In this document: positions 24,494 to 34,188 of the stretch, one piece after another | Numbering within the stretch: the first letter of the stretch is position 1 | Layout of the letters: each line of letters starts with the position of its first letter | DNA from: Kolteria novifilia | GTDB lineage: Bacteria > Planctomycetota > Planctomycetia > Kolteriales > Kolteriaceae | Assembly: GCA_007748055.1 (NCBI GenBank) | Contig: CP036279.1 | Span: 3,658,001 to 3,722,000 of the forward strand | Length of the DNA stretch: 64,000 nucleotides | Reading direction: 5' to 3' | The notes under the pieces: model-generated | Told to the model about the DNA's origin: nothing | What the model saw: only the letters and a program-made list of their open reading frames with translations | Databases searched by the model: none | Translations under genes and position numbers: made by a program

Positions 24494-27481
24494 TCAGCCT
24501 TGTACTGTGGTGAACATCGCTGTCTTGAGATTGAAACTCGAAGCGGTGGTCGTCATCGCGGTGGCGGAGTTGACGATGGTCCCTCCCGAAAAGATCGTCT
24601 TGGCCGTTCCCATGCCCGAGGAGATTGTCGTCGTCGTGCCAATCAACGAGATCGTTTCCGACGTGTTGGTTAGATAAGTCCCGGTCGGGGCCAGCCTGAG
24701 TGATCCGCCCACGGTGCTCAGGGTGATACTCTGGTCGAGTTCGTTGAGTTCGATGTACGTGAGCGGGGAGGTCTGCAACCGCAACTTGGAAGCGCTGATC
24801 GTGGCCCCGCTGCTGTCCAGTCGGATCGATGCTTTCTCGTCGACGGCGGTAATGTTAACCGACTTGTTGCCTCGAATGAACGTGTTGTTGTCGGCGGAGA
24901 GCGTACAGGTGTCCTCGCTGGTCAAGGAGAGCTTCTCCGTCGTCGAGATTGTCCGTGACTTCGCGGTTCGTTCGACATTGCCCACTTCGGACATGGGATT
25001 GAGCTGAGAAACTCCATCGACGGCCTCGTCGAGCCCCAAGTTGACTTCGTTGAGCACGCCTGACACTTCGAGGTTCGTCGCCGCTTCGGATGCGTTGCTG
25101 ACCGAATCGGCAACCTCGTCCACCGCTTTCTTCGCTTCTTTCACCTTCGCCATGTAGGCGAGGACGCCACAGAACAGACCGTACACGGACGTCTCGGCGA
25201 TGGAGGCGCCGATCCAAGCATGTTTCAGACTGTTGAGATTCACCTCATCCTTGATCGTCATGAAGTAGTACAGACTGGTTCTTCCGAGAATCAACGCGAT
25301 GTGCAAGCTGGCGAATGCCTTCACCAAGGTGAGTGTGGTTGGATCCTCACCGAGGTGCTCCAATGTGTACTTGTCGCCGCCAAGGCCGAACTCGTAGTTT
25401 GGCCCCCACTTGACTCCCTGGGTCAGTCCATACTGGCCGGTATTGATCCCCAAGCCCGCCCCGGAAAGCGCGGAAACAACAGGAGCCGCCGAGGGAAAGA
25501 ATCCTACGACCCCCAAGAGATCCAACCCACCGAAAAACTTCGACCCGACGGTATAGCTCTTGTAGCTACCAACCTTGGTTGCGGACGAAAGGCCTGACGT
25601 CTGCGCCAAGCTGAACGCGGGAAAGAGTTCCGTCGAGAGCCCTTCCTGCCAATGCGGAGGAGGTGGAGGTGGTGGAGATGGAGGGCTATTTTTGCTGTCA
25701 CCGCCTGACCCGCTGTCGTTGGATCCGTTTCCTCCGGAACCGGCTCGGGGATCGGGTGAATGACTCGATCCGGGAAGCCCTCCGACGAATCTGAACTCGT
25801 CGGTGCCAATCACGTCCTGCCGCGTTCCGGGCACCGTCTGCGTTTGGTGACGCTTCGCCTCGAGCACCAAGTCCAACTGCGAGCGCAATTGCATCATCTC
25901 GCTGTTGGTGCTGTCGTCGAGCTTGATGCCGTGAAAGTCCCCGGGTTTGCCGCGATAGGTCTGCGATTTGATGGCCAGGGAAGACTTCTCGTTGGGAAGA
26001 TTCAGCGGTGGCGATTGCTCGGCGTTGTAGACCGAACCGACGATCAGGGGGCGATCGGGATCGCCGTCGAGAAAGTTGACGACGACCTCCTGCCCCGCGC
26101 GGGGAATCGTCATCATGCCGTAGCCCTTGCCTGCCCACGACTGCGCGAAGCGAACCCAGCAGGAGTCGCCGCCGTCGTTGGCTCCTTCACGATCCCAGTG
26201 GAAGTGGACCTTCACCCGCCCGGACGGATCGGTGAAGATCTCTTCCCCCTTGGGCGTGACGACCTTGGCGGTGTGCGGACCCGAGACGCTCGGCTTCGGA
26301 TGGCGTTTGATCGGACGAAAGGGAAGCTCGAGAGGCATGCAGCTAAAACGATTCGCATAGGACTCCCCGCCTCGATCTTCCGGCTCCGCCAAGTATCCAG
26401 GCATCCGGATCGAGTGCTCAACCGATCGAATCAGATAGGACCCGTCGGCGTTGGGGTGTCCCTTCAAGTCGAACGTGTACCCCGGCATCAAGCCGCCGTG
26501 GTCCCCCGCCCCCTCGAGGTCGATTCCCCGCACCGCGTGCTCCTGCATCCGCAGGCTCGCCACGCGCTGGTTCAACTGGAAGAGCCGCTGCACGTCCCCG
26601 GAGTAGTCTTGGCCCATCGGTCCTGTCGAGTCGACAAAGTGGGCAAAACCTCCTGGGAACTCCTCGATTTGAAGGGCGTCGTCCTTGTTCACGTCAAACC
26701 GATGTGACACCGAGCCGATCTTGATCGTCGATGGCGCCGGGACCGATGCCTCCAACAGATCGTTTGGAAGGTCGGGAGAATAGTCGCGTAGCGACACCCT
26801 TGGTGGCATGACTCGCTGTCGTTTGTGCCAGCGGGAGATCCGCCGTTCGGGTCGGGCTCCCCCCTCCGTCGGGTCGAAACGGATCGAGGAGTCCTCCGCG
26901 GTCGCGGTCGCGTTGGACGAGGTATCGCCGATGACCAGTAGGTGGTTGTCCTCGGAGTGTTCGAAGTGATAGTGAATCCCCTCCTCTTCCATCAACCGGC
27001 TGATGAAGGCGAAGTCCGACTCGCGAAACTGGGTGGTGTAGTTTCGTGGTTCGTAGGTCTCGCTGAGCTGAAAGCGAGGAGAGAGTTTCGACAACACCGC
27101 GGCCAGGATCTCGGGAACGCTCTTCTGTTGGAAGATCCGGTAGCGTTGGTTGCGCGACTGCAACCACAGTTTGGGAACGACCTCGAGCGAGTAGTGCGTG
27201 AAGAGGTCGTCGCCCGAGGTCTCGGCGATCTCCGAGACGATCCCATGAAAGTAGCGCTTCGCCTCGAAGCCATTGACCTCTTGCGTGAAGCTCACGCTGA
27301 CCGGCTGGGCGAGCAAACGCGCGAAGTCGATCTCCGTACTTCTTTCAACAACGACATCGAGTTCGAAACGAAAGAGTTCCGAGATCGCCTCGCGCCCGCG
27401 AAACGCCGTGAGCAACAGCACGTCCGGGCCCAAAGGCGTTGACAGCACCATCGGCCGGTTCTTCTGGGAGTAGGTGTTCAT
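24494..27481 (-). CDS. VgrG-type spike protein with internal hydrophobic extension
   Basis: 995 residues. The N-terminal part matches VgrG/gp27: STPLGPDVLLLTAFRGREAI, the region with PKLWLQSRNQRYRIFQ, then YTTQFRESDFAFISRLMEEE GIHYHFEH. The gp5-like OB segment is near residues 430-530 (VKVHFHWDRE, DSCWVRFAQSWAGKGYGMMT, DGDPDRPLIVGSVYNAE). After a Gly/Ser/Asn linker and a run of about nine Pro/Ser residues near 600, about 230 residues are unusual. They include three hydrophobic segments near 655-680, 717-744 and 757-780. The last about 150 residues return to short beta repeats rich in Thr/Ser (LSLTSEDTCTLSADNN, NTSETISLIGTTTTISSG) like the VgrG needle. No core type VI secretion genes are in the window. 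The insertion may be a built-in effector or membrane-active part. Confidence 0.9.
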   Translation of the reverse strand: MNTYSQKNRPMVLSTPLGPDVLLLTAFRGREAISELFRFELDVVVERSTEIDFARLLAQPVSVSFTQEVNGFEAKRYFHGIVSEIAETSGDDLFTHYSLEVVPKLWLQSRNQRYRIFQQKSVPEILAAVLSKLSPRFQLSETYEPRNYTTQFRESDFAFISRLMEEEGIHYHFEHSEDNHLLVIGDTSSNATATAEDSSIRFDPTEGGARPERRISRWHKRQRVMPPRVSLRDYSPDLPNDLLEASVPAPSTIKIGSVSHRFDVNKDDALQIEEFPGGFAHFVDSTGPMGQDYSGDVQRLFQLNQRVASLRMQEHAVRGIDLEGAGDHGGLMPGYTFDLKGHPNADGSYLIRSVEHSIRMPGYLAEPEDRGGESYANRFSCMPLELPFRPIKRHPKPSVSGPHTAKVVTPKGEEIFTDPSGRVKVHFHWDREGANDGGDSCWVRFAQSWAGKGYGMMTIPRAGQEVVVNFLDGDPDRPLIVGSVYNAEQSPPLNLPNEKSSLAIKSQTYRGKPGDFHGIKLDDSTNSEMMQLRSQLDLVLEAKRHQTQTVPGTRQDVIGTDEFRFVGGLPGSSHSPDPRAGSGGNGSNDSGSGGDSKNSPPSPPPPPPPHWQEGLSTELFPAFSLAQTSGLSSATKVGSYKSYTVGSKFFGGLDLLGVVGFFPSAAPVVSALSGAGLGINTGQYGLTQGVKWGPNYEFGLGGDKYTLEHLGEDPTTLTLVKAFASLHIALILGRTSLYYFMTIKDEVNLNSLKHAWIGASIAETSVYGLFCGVLAYMAKVKEAKKAVDEVADSVSNASEAATNLEVSGVLNEVNLGLDEAVDGVSQLNPMSEVGNVERTAKSRTISTTEKLSLTSEDTCTLSADNNTFIRGNKSVNITAVDEKASIRLDSSGATISASKLRLQTSPLTYIELNELDQSITLSTVGGSLRLAPTGTYLTNTSETISLIGTTTTISSGMGTAKTIFSGGTIVNSATAMTTTASSFNLKTAMFTTVQG

Positions 27482-27564
27482 TGGAGTGTCCTAGGGTGAG
27501 TGCCCCTTGTCTGCCTAGTGGATTGATGGGTGATGGGCCCTCTGTCGACGACATGGCAGTGACC

Positions 27565-27930
27565 TTACACGGTTCTCGCAAGCGTCGCGTTCGCGACCAG
27601 CGCCGACACGGTGATCATGCCGCCGACCGAGCACGTGAGCGTCGAGGGTTGCGTAAGCACCGGGATACCATTGACTTTGTCGACCGTGGAGCCAGGTGTC
27701 CACGGAGCCGGGATGACGGGCATGCACGGCGTCGGAACGCCATTGTTCTGCGCGGTGAGCTTCGTGCAGGTGCCGAACGAGATGATGTTGACGAGGGCCT
27801 TGCCGTCGTTGATCGTCGCGACGGGAGAGCCATTGATGGTGCGAAACGTTTGGGTCGTGGCCATCAATGGCTGCGGGACCGTGCCGAACGTACAGACGCA
27901 TTGATCCAAGTGGCAAACGATCTGTGACAT
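27565..27930 (-). CDS. PAAR-like spike-tip protein (DUF4280 type)
   Basis: 121 residues. It starts MSQIVCHLDQCVCTFGTVPQ and continues to ALVNIISFGTCTKLTAQNNG, PCMPVIPAPWTPGSTVDKVN and PSTLTCSVGGMITVSALVA. The order Cys-Gly-Thr-xPro, 'I.PFG.C', 'PC.P....PW.PG', then 'L..C..GG.I' is the DUF4280 PAAR-like pattern. These proteins cap VgrG spikes. AGGAG lies nine bases before the ATG at 27930. It is the first gene of the minus-strand operon that continues with VgrG. Confidence 0.85.
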   Translation of the reverse strand: MSQIVCHLDQCVCTFGTVPQPLMATTQTFRTINGSPVATINDGKALVNIISFGTCTKLTAQNNGVPTPCMPVIPAPWTPGSTVDKVNGIPVLTQPSTLTCSVGGMITVSALVANATLARTV

Positions 27931-28382
27931 CGTGGGTGTCTCCTAGATGGATCGTTCTGTCTTCGCCCATCATTCCCCCAGCGTCCGCGCCGAGGCGCGG
28001 ATGATCGCTGCATCGCCAAGGCCGCCCGATCTGGGTATAGGTCAATCCCTCTCGATCGTCTCTCGAAACCGCCGGCGACCGAGAGACGAGGGGCGTACGG
28101 CCCCTCTCGCGTTCTCAACGAGAACGACTCCCTCGCCTCGGACGGGAAGTGATTGGTGATTCGTTAGGATGAATCGTCGCGTGCGGAATGGTTCTACCTG
28201 CGACTCGCCCAGAGGAGTTCTCTAGGCTCATTAGTCGATACGTGTTTTCAGCAAATAGAGTTGGGAAAGGAACTGCTTACGTCATAACGTGATACGACAT
28301 CTAACCTCTTGTCGATTCGAACACCCCGCGAAGCATCGAAACACTCCGCGGGATGCGAAGAGCGAACGTTGAGAGTAGGACG
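27931..28382. promoter_or_regulatory. 450-base region with likely promoter of the VgrG operon
   Basis: No gene. This space should hold the start of the minus-strand PAAR/VgrG operon; the section near 28230-28320 is AT-richer than its surroundings. A stem CCCGCG...CGCGGG at about 28325-28354, just after the M1 gene stop, may be its terminator. No boxes are assigned. Confidence 0.4.
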
Positions 28383-28829
28383 TTAGTTCGCGACACGTCG
28401 AACATTGTCGTGGGGGTTGGGATCGACCAACAGCAGATAGGGATCGATTCCGAACCGGGTCGGTTTCTCGTCGAGCTCCAACTCGATGATGTTCCTCCCC
28501 GGCGACAAGCGGCGATCCTCCGCCCAGATCACCTCCTCTTTGGCGAACCCCACGCCGGAGAAGGCGGCCAAGGAAATGGGCGTGTCGAGTTCGGCTTCCG
28601 TCTCCTCGCCCCAGCCGTGAATGTGGAACTTGCGTGCCTCGACGGTCGCGGTCAGTTTCCAACGTCCGTCGCCCAGCAGTTCGCGGCGTGCCTCCTTCAC
28701 GGAAAGACGCCAGATCGTCACCCGCTCGAATATGTCGGCTAGTGGTTCATCTATCCTAGGATTTCGGGTTGGTTGATTGCTTCTGTTCGAGGAAACTTGC
28801 TGCTTCCTGGAAAGCACGGAGGTTTCCCA

Positions 28830-29273
28830 ATGAACAAGAAGTACATCGTTCGCCTCACGGAAGAGGAACGCGCAACTTGTCACGCGGTCATCAAGAAGCT
28901 CAAAGGCTCCTCCCAGAAGGTTCGACGGGCACAAATGCTCTTGAAGACAGACGCCAACGGTCCGGCGTGGACGGATGAGAGAATTGCCGAGGCTTTTGGT
29001 TGTCGTGTCCAGACCGTTGAGAATCTACGCAAACGCCTAGTCACCGAGAGTTTTGCGTTGGCATTGGATGGAATGAGACGCGAGAAGCCACCGACTCCGC
29101 CGAAGCTCGACGGGCAGGCCGAAGCAAGACTAATCGCCATGCGTCTGGGAGAGCCGCCCAAGGGATACGGCAAGTGGACGCTGCAACTGCTTGCCGATCA
29201 ATTGGTTAAACTAGAGGTAGTGGAATCCATTTGTCCCGAGACCGTTCGCAAGACGCTAAAAAAAATCGCATGA
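28830..29273 (+). CDS. IS630 transposase, frame A (DNA-binding part)
   Basis: 147 residues: MNKKYIVRLTEEERATCHAV begins the N-terminal helix-turn-helix region, with TDERIAEAFGCRVQTVENLR the recognition part and PPKGYGKWTLQLLADQLVKL typical of the IS630 N-terminal half. GGAGG is seven bases before the ATG. The frame closes at TGA 29271-29273, just after a run of eight A at 29258-29265. A -1 slip there joins frame B and would give a protein of about 379 residues. Confidence 0.92.
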   Translation: MNKKYIVRLTEEERATCHAVIKKLKGSSQKVRRAQMLLKTDANGPAWTDERIAEAFGCRVQTVENLRKRLVTESFALALDGMRREKPPTPPKLDGQAEARLIAMRLGEPPKGYGKWTLQLLADQLVKLEVVESICPETVRKTLKKIA

Positions 29274-29968
29274 CCAAGCGTATGATCGACTATTGGGTGA
29301 TCCCCCCCGAGAACGACGCTGAGTTCGTCGCTTGCATGGAGGAAGTCCTCGAAACCTATGAAAGACCCTACGATGCAGACCATCCGGTCATTTGCATGGA
29401 CGAGCAACCGGTCCAGCTGATCAAAGAAACAAGGCAGCCGATTGAAGCTGCCAAGGACCATCCCAAGCGAGTCGACTACGAGTATGAACGAAACGGAACG
29501 GCGAGCATCTTCATGTTCAGCGAGCCGCTTTCAGGTTTTCGCCAAGCGACGGCCAGGTCGCAACGCACCAAGGTTGATTGGGCGCAAGAGGTCGCGCAAC
29601 TGCTCGACACTCGCTACGCCGATTGCCAGCAAGTGACGCTGGTTCTCGACAACCTAAACACCCACACCAAGGGAGCGTTCTACGAGTTGTTTGAGCCTGC
29701 CGTGGCACGTGCCTATGTCAAGCGAATCACGTTCGTCTACACTCCGAAGCATGGGAGCTGGCTAAACGTCGCCGAATGCGAACTGAGCGCGATGACACGA
29801 CAGTGTCTGACCGGTCGACGCGTCGGCGAACTCGACGAATTACGAGACGAAATCGGGGCTTGGTCCGATCAGACCAACCAGAAGCAGCGCGGCGTCGACT
29901 GGCAACTACAAATCGACGAAGCACGCACCAAACTGGCCCGACTCTACCCAAAAATTAAGAATGGATGA
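29231..29968 (+). CDS. IS630 transposase, frame B (DDE catalytic part)
   Basis: Encodes the DDE domain. The catalytic acids are ICMDEQPVQLI (first Asp), LVLDNLNTHT (second Asp) and FVYTPKHGSWLNVAECELS (Glu). It has no good ribosome-binding site of its own and overlaps frame A by 43 bases across the A8 tract, so expression is expected through -1 frameshifting from frame A; the coordinate given is the extent of the open frame. Confidence 0.92.
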   Translation: MSRDRSQDAKKNRMTKRMIDYWVIPPENDAEFVACMEEVLETYERPYDADHPVICMDEQPVQLIKETRQPIEAAKDHPKRVDYEYERNGTASIFMFSEPLSGFRQATARSQRTKVDWAQEVAQLLDTRYADCQQVTLVLDNLNTHTKGAFYELFEPAVARAYVKRITFVYTPKHGSWLNVAECELSAMTRQCLTGRRVGELDELRDEIGAWSDQTNQKQRGVDWQLQIDEARTKLARLYPKIKNG

Positions 29969-32900
29969 TGCACTAGTTGAGGATGATACTTCTCGGGAAT
30001 GTGGGCACGTAAGTGATCGAGGAACTCCGCCGCGGTCGGATAGGGAGCCTTTCGGTAGCGACACTTCTCCAAGAACGCCCCGATGATTCGTTCCAATTCC
30101 TCGGCACCGATCAGGTGGGCGAGATAGAGGATGAGGACCGATCCCTTCTTGCGGATCAGTGTGGAGTCCTTGAACTCCACGGCGAACGGCGCCTCCTGGT
30201 CGGTCATCTCGCCGCGGCCGCGAAACATCTCAAGCAGGTCCTGGGCACGCAGTCGTCGATCGACGTTCGGGTCGCGATGTTGGTGCAGGTAGAGCGACGC
30301 GGCCCAATAGGGAAATCCCGCATGGATGACCTTGGCGCCCGCGACGTTCGCGGGGATGATCTGATCCCCAAACCAGTTCAGCCCCATCATCACCGCGGCC
30401 ATCCGTTTGATGTCCTCGCCGCCGTTGGCATCGATGTCGGTCTTCCAGCCGAGCACCTCACTGGAGAAACCAAGCCCCCCACGGGCCCCGAGCCCATCGT
30501 AGTGCAGCGACTGTTCTCCGAGGCGGAACGTCTCGAAGGGAGGCGGACCGTAGCGGTTGGTGAAATGCTCCATCGCGTCGTGCAGACTTCGTCCGAAGAA
30601 GTCACCGTTGGCGACGTGCTGCGGATCGACGAAGACCTCGACATCGGGTAGCCTGTCGCGAGAAAGCTTCTTCTTCACGTAGCGTCCGCTTAGGATGCCG
30701 CTCCATCCCCTGGTCGGCCTGTCGGCTCGGTAGCGAAACCCGCGTCGACCGTTGGGCTCGATCCATTGATCAACGAGGACTCCGGCGTGGAGAGCCGTCT
30801 GGTCGGGAGCGGTGTGAATCACCATCTCGAACGATTCGACCCACCCAAGATGCAGCGTCGCGTGGGGTTGACTGATCGCGGCGTCACCCGAAGGCGCTGC
30901 CCACGTCTTGGGAAGCCCGTAGCGGCGGCGTTTCCAAGCCGGCTTGTGTTCGACCCGGTCGGTGTAGCCGATCGCCGGCATGATCTGAAGGTTCAGTAGG
31001 GAGGTTCCATTCCCGATCACCTCGATGGGAGCGACGTCCGGGACGCCGTCACCGTGGGCGTGTACTTCGATACCGGTCGGAGGAGCGTTCGCGGTGCGGA
31101 AGGACATCTCCATCCGCGTGCCGGGCTCCATCGGAGTCGACAACCGCCAGGTCTGGATGTTCAGGGCCTCATCGCGGTGGGTGAGGACGGCCTCGCGATC
31201 GAACGCGATCTCTTCGACGTCGAGCCCCGGCGACGCGAGGACGAGAATTTCCTCAATCGCGGCCTCGCTTTGGTTCTCGAGAACGTACGCACCCTTCAAT
31301 TCGAAGCGCCGCTCGGAAGGAATAAGTTCGAGATCCCCTTCGATCGCGACAATGCGCGGCTGGGGAACGCCACGCCATTGCTCGCCGTACGTCGCTTCGA
31401 CCCTGGCGTAGGTCGCGTCGACGTCAATGGGGGGCCACGTCGCGTTCACCGTCGACTGAAACCAGATGTACCCACCTGTTCCGAGGAACAGACTCAGGGC
31501 CACCAACAGCGCGCCCCCTCCCCTGGCAGAAAGCAATCGATGTCGCCAGTAGTGCCTCCGCGGGGACGGATGGGTGCCTCGCGAATAGCTACCCCAGCCG
31601 ACCAGCCAGACGACCACGGCACCGAGTGACCAGTAGAGCAGCATCCATCGGTGAGCCTTCCAGAAGTGGCCGTACCCATCCATCAGCGAGTACCAGACGT
31701 GACTGACGCGACCGTAGCGCACCAGCGGGTGGTACCAGTGCAACGCGTCGAGAAACGTCTCGGACACGTAGACGAGTAGCACGATCCCGATCGCGATGTA
31801 GCGATGTCTCACGATCGCTTGAATCGAAAGCGCCAACACCGCGAGGAAGAGGTAGTAGGGAACCTTGAAGATAAAACTGTCGGTGAGATATAAGCCGAGT
31901 TCTAGACGAACGTATCCGTGCGCGAGTTGGTAGGAGATGTTGACCAGGATCGCCAACATCCAGAAGACGACGACCACGACCACCAGCGTCAGCGTCTTGG
32001 AGAGGAATCGGACGCTGTCCCGACTCGGCTGAACGTCGATCAGCTCGTTGACGCCCAGGGATTGGTCGCGCCAGATCAGCTCGCTCGCGATCCAGACGAT
32101 CGCCAATACCAGTGTCTTGCGGAAGTAGTAGCTCGTCGTGTGAACGAGCAGGTCCGTGCTCGGCAGGGAGAACTGGTACGTGGCCGAGCTCGCCGCCGAC
32201 CACCAGATCGTGATCGCCGCGAACGCGAGACAGATCTTCGATGAGGGCTGGCGACAAATAAGCATCAGCTCCCATCGCAGCAGTGCGACGAGTTCGACGA
32301 GAGGGCTCGGCTCGCTAGCTTGCCAAGACGTTGGTCCTAGGGCCTTCGCGGGAGCGATGCCCGCGTGGTTGCTCGACTTCCCCGCAAGGAGGCTGTTTCG
32401 TTTGAGTCGCGTCACCCGTGGCCGCATCGGAACGAGGGCGACTCCAAGGACCACGAAGAGACAACCAACCCCTATCCAGATCAGCCGGTTGGTGAACAGC
32501 AGGCCGTCCAACGGAGGAAAGAGCACGTTGTTCTGGGCCACCGTCCGGCCGACGACGAACTCGAACGACGCGATCGAGCCGAAGGGATCGAGCAGCGCAT
32601 AGGTGGAGAAGACCTCCTGGCGAAAGATGCCCCGGCCAAGCATCATCCGGCAGGTCACCCACAACGCCAGCGCCCCGATCCCCGACCCAAAGGCGAGCGA
32701 CTTGCTCTGCCAACGACTGGAGATGAGGAAGACCAGCGCCGAGAGCAGAAAGTAGTTCGGGATGAGGAAGTACCCCATCGCCTTGGCGTAGTGAGACGGC
32801 ACGGTCGGCCCGATCACCTCGGGGGGAATTCCGCTCGCCAGGGTACCGAGCAACATGCCGGGAATGAACATCGCCGCGGCGGCGATGACAACCAGGAACG

Positions 32901-33221
32901 CGACCAGGAATCGCCCCAAGCCGAGCGTGATGCGATCGACGGGCGCGGTGAGGACTAGCTCCTCGGTTCGAAAGGCCCGATCCCGCGTCATCGGGTCGGA
33001 CATGATCCCCGCGACCGCTGCCACACCGAGAAGACTGTAGATAACGGCCCGGTTGGTGATGATCCCCGCGCCGTTGATCCAGACGTGTCCCTCGGCACTC
33101 CATCCCGCTCGCATCGTGTCGCTCAACGCGAGCGAGAAGAACGCGAGAAAGCAGAACCACACCAAGGGGCGACGCCGTTGGATGCGCCATTCGAGAAGCA
33201 TCTGTTGAAGGAACAAGGTTG

Positions 33222-34115
33222 TTACACTCGCTGCTCGACGTGGTAGGCGTAGAGATCTTCCAAGTCCGGCTCGATCGCCCCGACGGCGCCTTCGTCGCAA
33301 TCGCCGTGCCAGGGGGTCGGACGCTGCTTCGAGTAGACGCGGAGACTCAACCGCTCGTGCCGCGGGCGAAAGGAAAGGACTCGGTAGCGCCTCCTCGCCT
33401 CCTCGAGCGACTCGGGAGCGATTGGGAACTCCCAGACACATCCCTCAATCCGCTGGAGAAGCTCGCGTGGCGAGCCGCGCTGTAGGAGTCTTCCTCGATC
33501 GATCAGCGCCATATTCTCACAGAGTCCAGCGATGTCCTCGACAATGTGTGTCGAGAGAAGGAGGACACAGTCGCGAGCACGCTCACTGAGCATGAGTTGG
33601 AAACGGCGCCGTTCGTAGGGATCGAGCCCCGCCGTCGGTTCGTCGACAATGACGAGACTCGGTTGGCCCAGGAACGCCGTGGCGATGCCGAAGCGCTGTT
33701 TCATCCCGCCGGAGAACGTGTCGAGTCGCCGATCGGCGACGTCGGCGAGATGGACGCGAGCCAACTGCTGCTCGACATGCTTTCGTCGCTCGCGATGTGG
33801 ACCGATGCCCTTCAGCGTGGCCAGGTAGTCGAGCATCTCCCGCGCGGTCACGCGAGGGTAGACACCCATCTCTTGCGGCAAGTACCCGATTGTCCGTCGT
33901 GCCCGGTGAGGCTCCGCGATCAAATCGATGTCGTCGAGCCGAGCCGACCCCGAGTCGGGAAGCTGCAACGTCGCGAGCGTTCTCATCAGGGTCGACTTGC
34001 CCGCGCCATTGGGGCCCAACAGACCGAAGAGACCGCGATCGAGTTGGAGATCGATTTCCTCGAGCGCGACCACGGGGCCGGGATACGTCTTGCCAAGTCG
34101 CGAAACGGTAAGCAC
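33222..34115 (-). CDS. ABC transporter ATP-binding protein
   Basis: 297 residues from a GTG at 34115. Walker A is GLLGPNGAGKSTLMRTL, the Q-loop IGYLPQEMGVYP, the signature TFSGGMKQRFGIA, Walker B LVIVDEPTAGLD and the switch His LLLSTHIVED. It is the ATPase partner of the permease/M1-like fusion gene 20 bases downstream. The pairing of such an ATPase with an ABC-2 permease carrying an M1-like domain is a known planctomycete/Bacteroidetes arrangement with unknown substrate. Because the permease is split by the IS, the transporter is probably impaired in this strain. Confidence 0.93.
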   Translation of the reverse strand: MLTVSRLGKTYPGPVVALEEIDLQLDRGLFGLLGPNGAGKSTLMRTLATLQLPDSGSARLDDIDLIAEPHRARRTIGYLPQEMGVYPRVTAREMLDYLATLKGIGPHRERRKHVEQQLARVHLADVADRRLDTFSGGMKQRFGIATAFLGQPSLVIVDEPTAGLDPYERRRFQLMLSERARDCVLLLSTHIVEDIAGLCENMALIDRGRLLQRGSPRELLQRIEGCVWEFPIAPESLEEARRRYRVLSFRPRHERLSLRVYSKQRPTPWHGDCDEGAVGAIEPDLEDLYAYHVEQRV

Positions 34116-34188
34116 GGAGTCAACTTTCAGGGTGTTGGGGACTCAGTCAATTGTTCCTTCGGTTGCCACTTGTCGATTGTCGGCGAGA

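Larger units (their letters stand above)
28742..29973 (+). mobile_element. IS630-family insertion sequence, 1232 bp
   Basis: Imperfect terminal inverted repeats run GTGGTTCATCTATCCT at the left and GTGCATCATCCATTCT at the right (read inward). The element is flanked by a duplicated TA (28740-28741 and 29974-29975), the standard IS630/Tc1-mariner target. It encodes a two-frame transposase on the plus strand. Both ends and the target duplication are intact and the transposase is open, so the insertion looks recent and possibly active. Confidence 0.93.
28383..33201 (-). pseudogene. ABC-2 permease fused to a degenerate M1-peptidase-like domain, split by IS630
   Basis: The N-terminal half has about 14 membrane helices in two ABC-2-like blocks (LVWFCFLAFFSLALS, then FLVAFLVVIAAAAMFIPGML, and LALSIQAIVRHRYIAIGIVL). 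A beta-sandwich plus M1-type domain follows (residues about 640 onward). At the M1 active site, where HExxH and NEG-E are expected, the sequence is AVMMGLNWFGDQIIPAN and VIHAGFPYWAA, so all zinc ligands are missing. At 28740/29975 the gene is cut by an IS element. Removing the IS and one TA restores the frame exactly as HPQLADIFERVTIW, giving a 1194-residue protein ending DPNPHDNVRRVAN. In the present allele, translation from 33201 ends at 29944 after nine foreign residues (VHHPFLIFG), losing 118 residues. It follows its ATPase by 20 bases. Confidence 0.9.
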
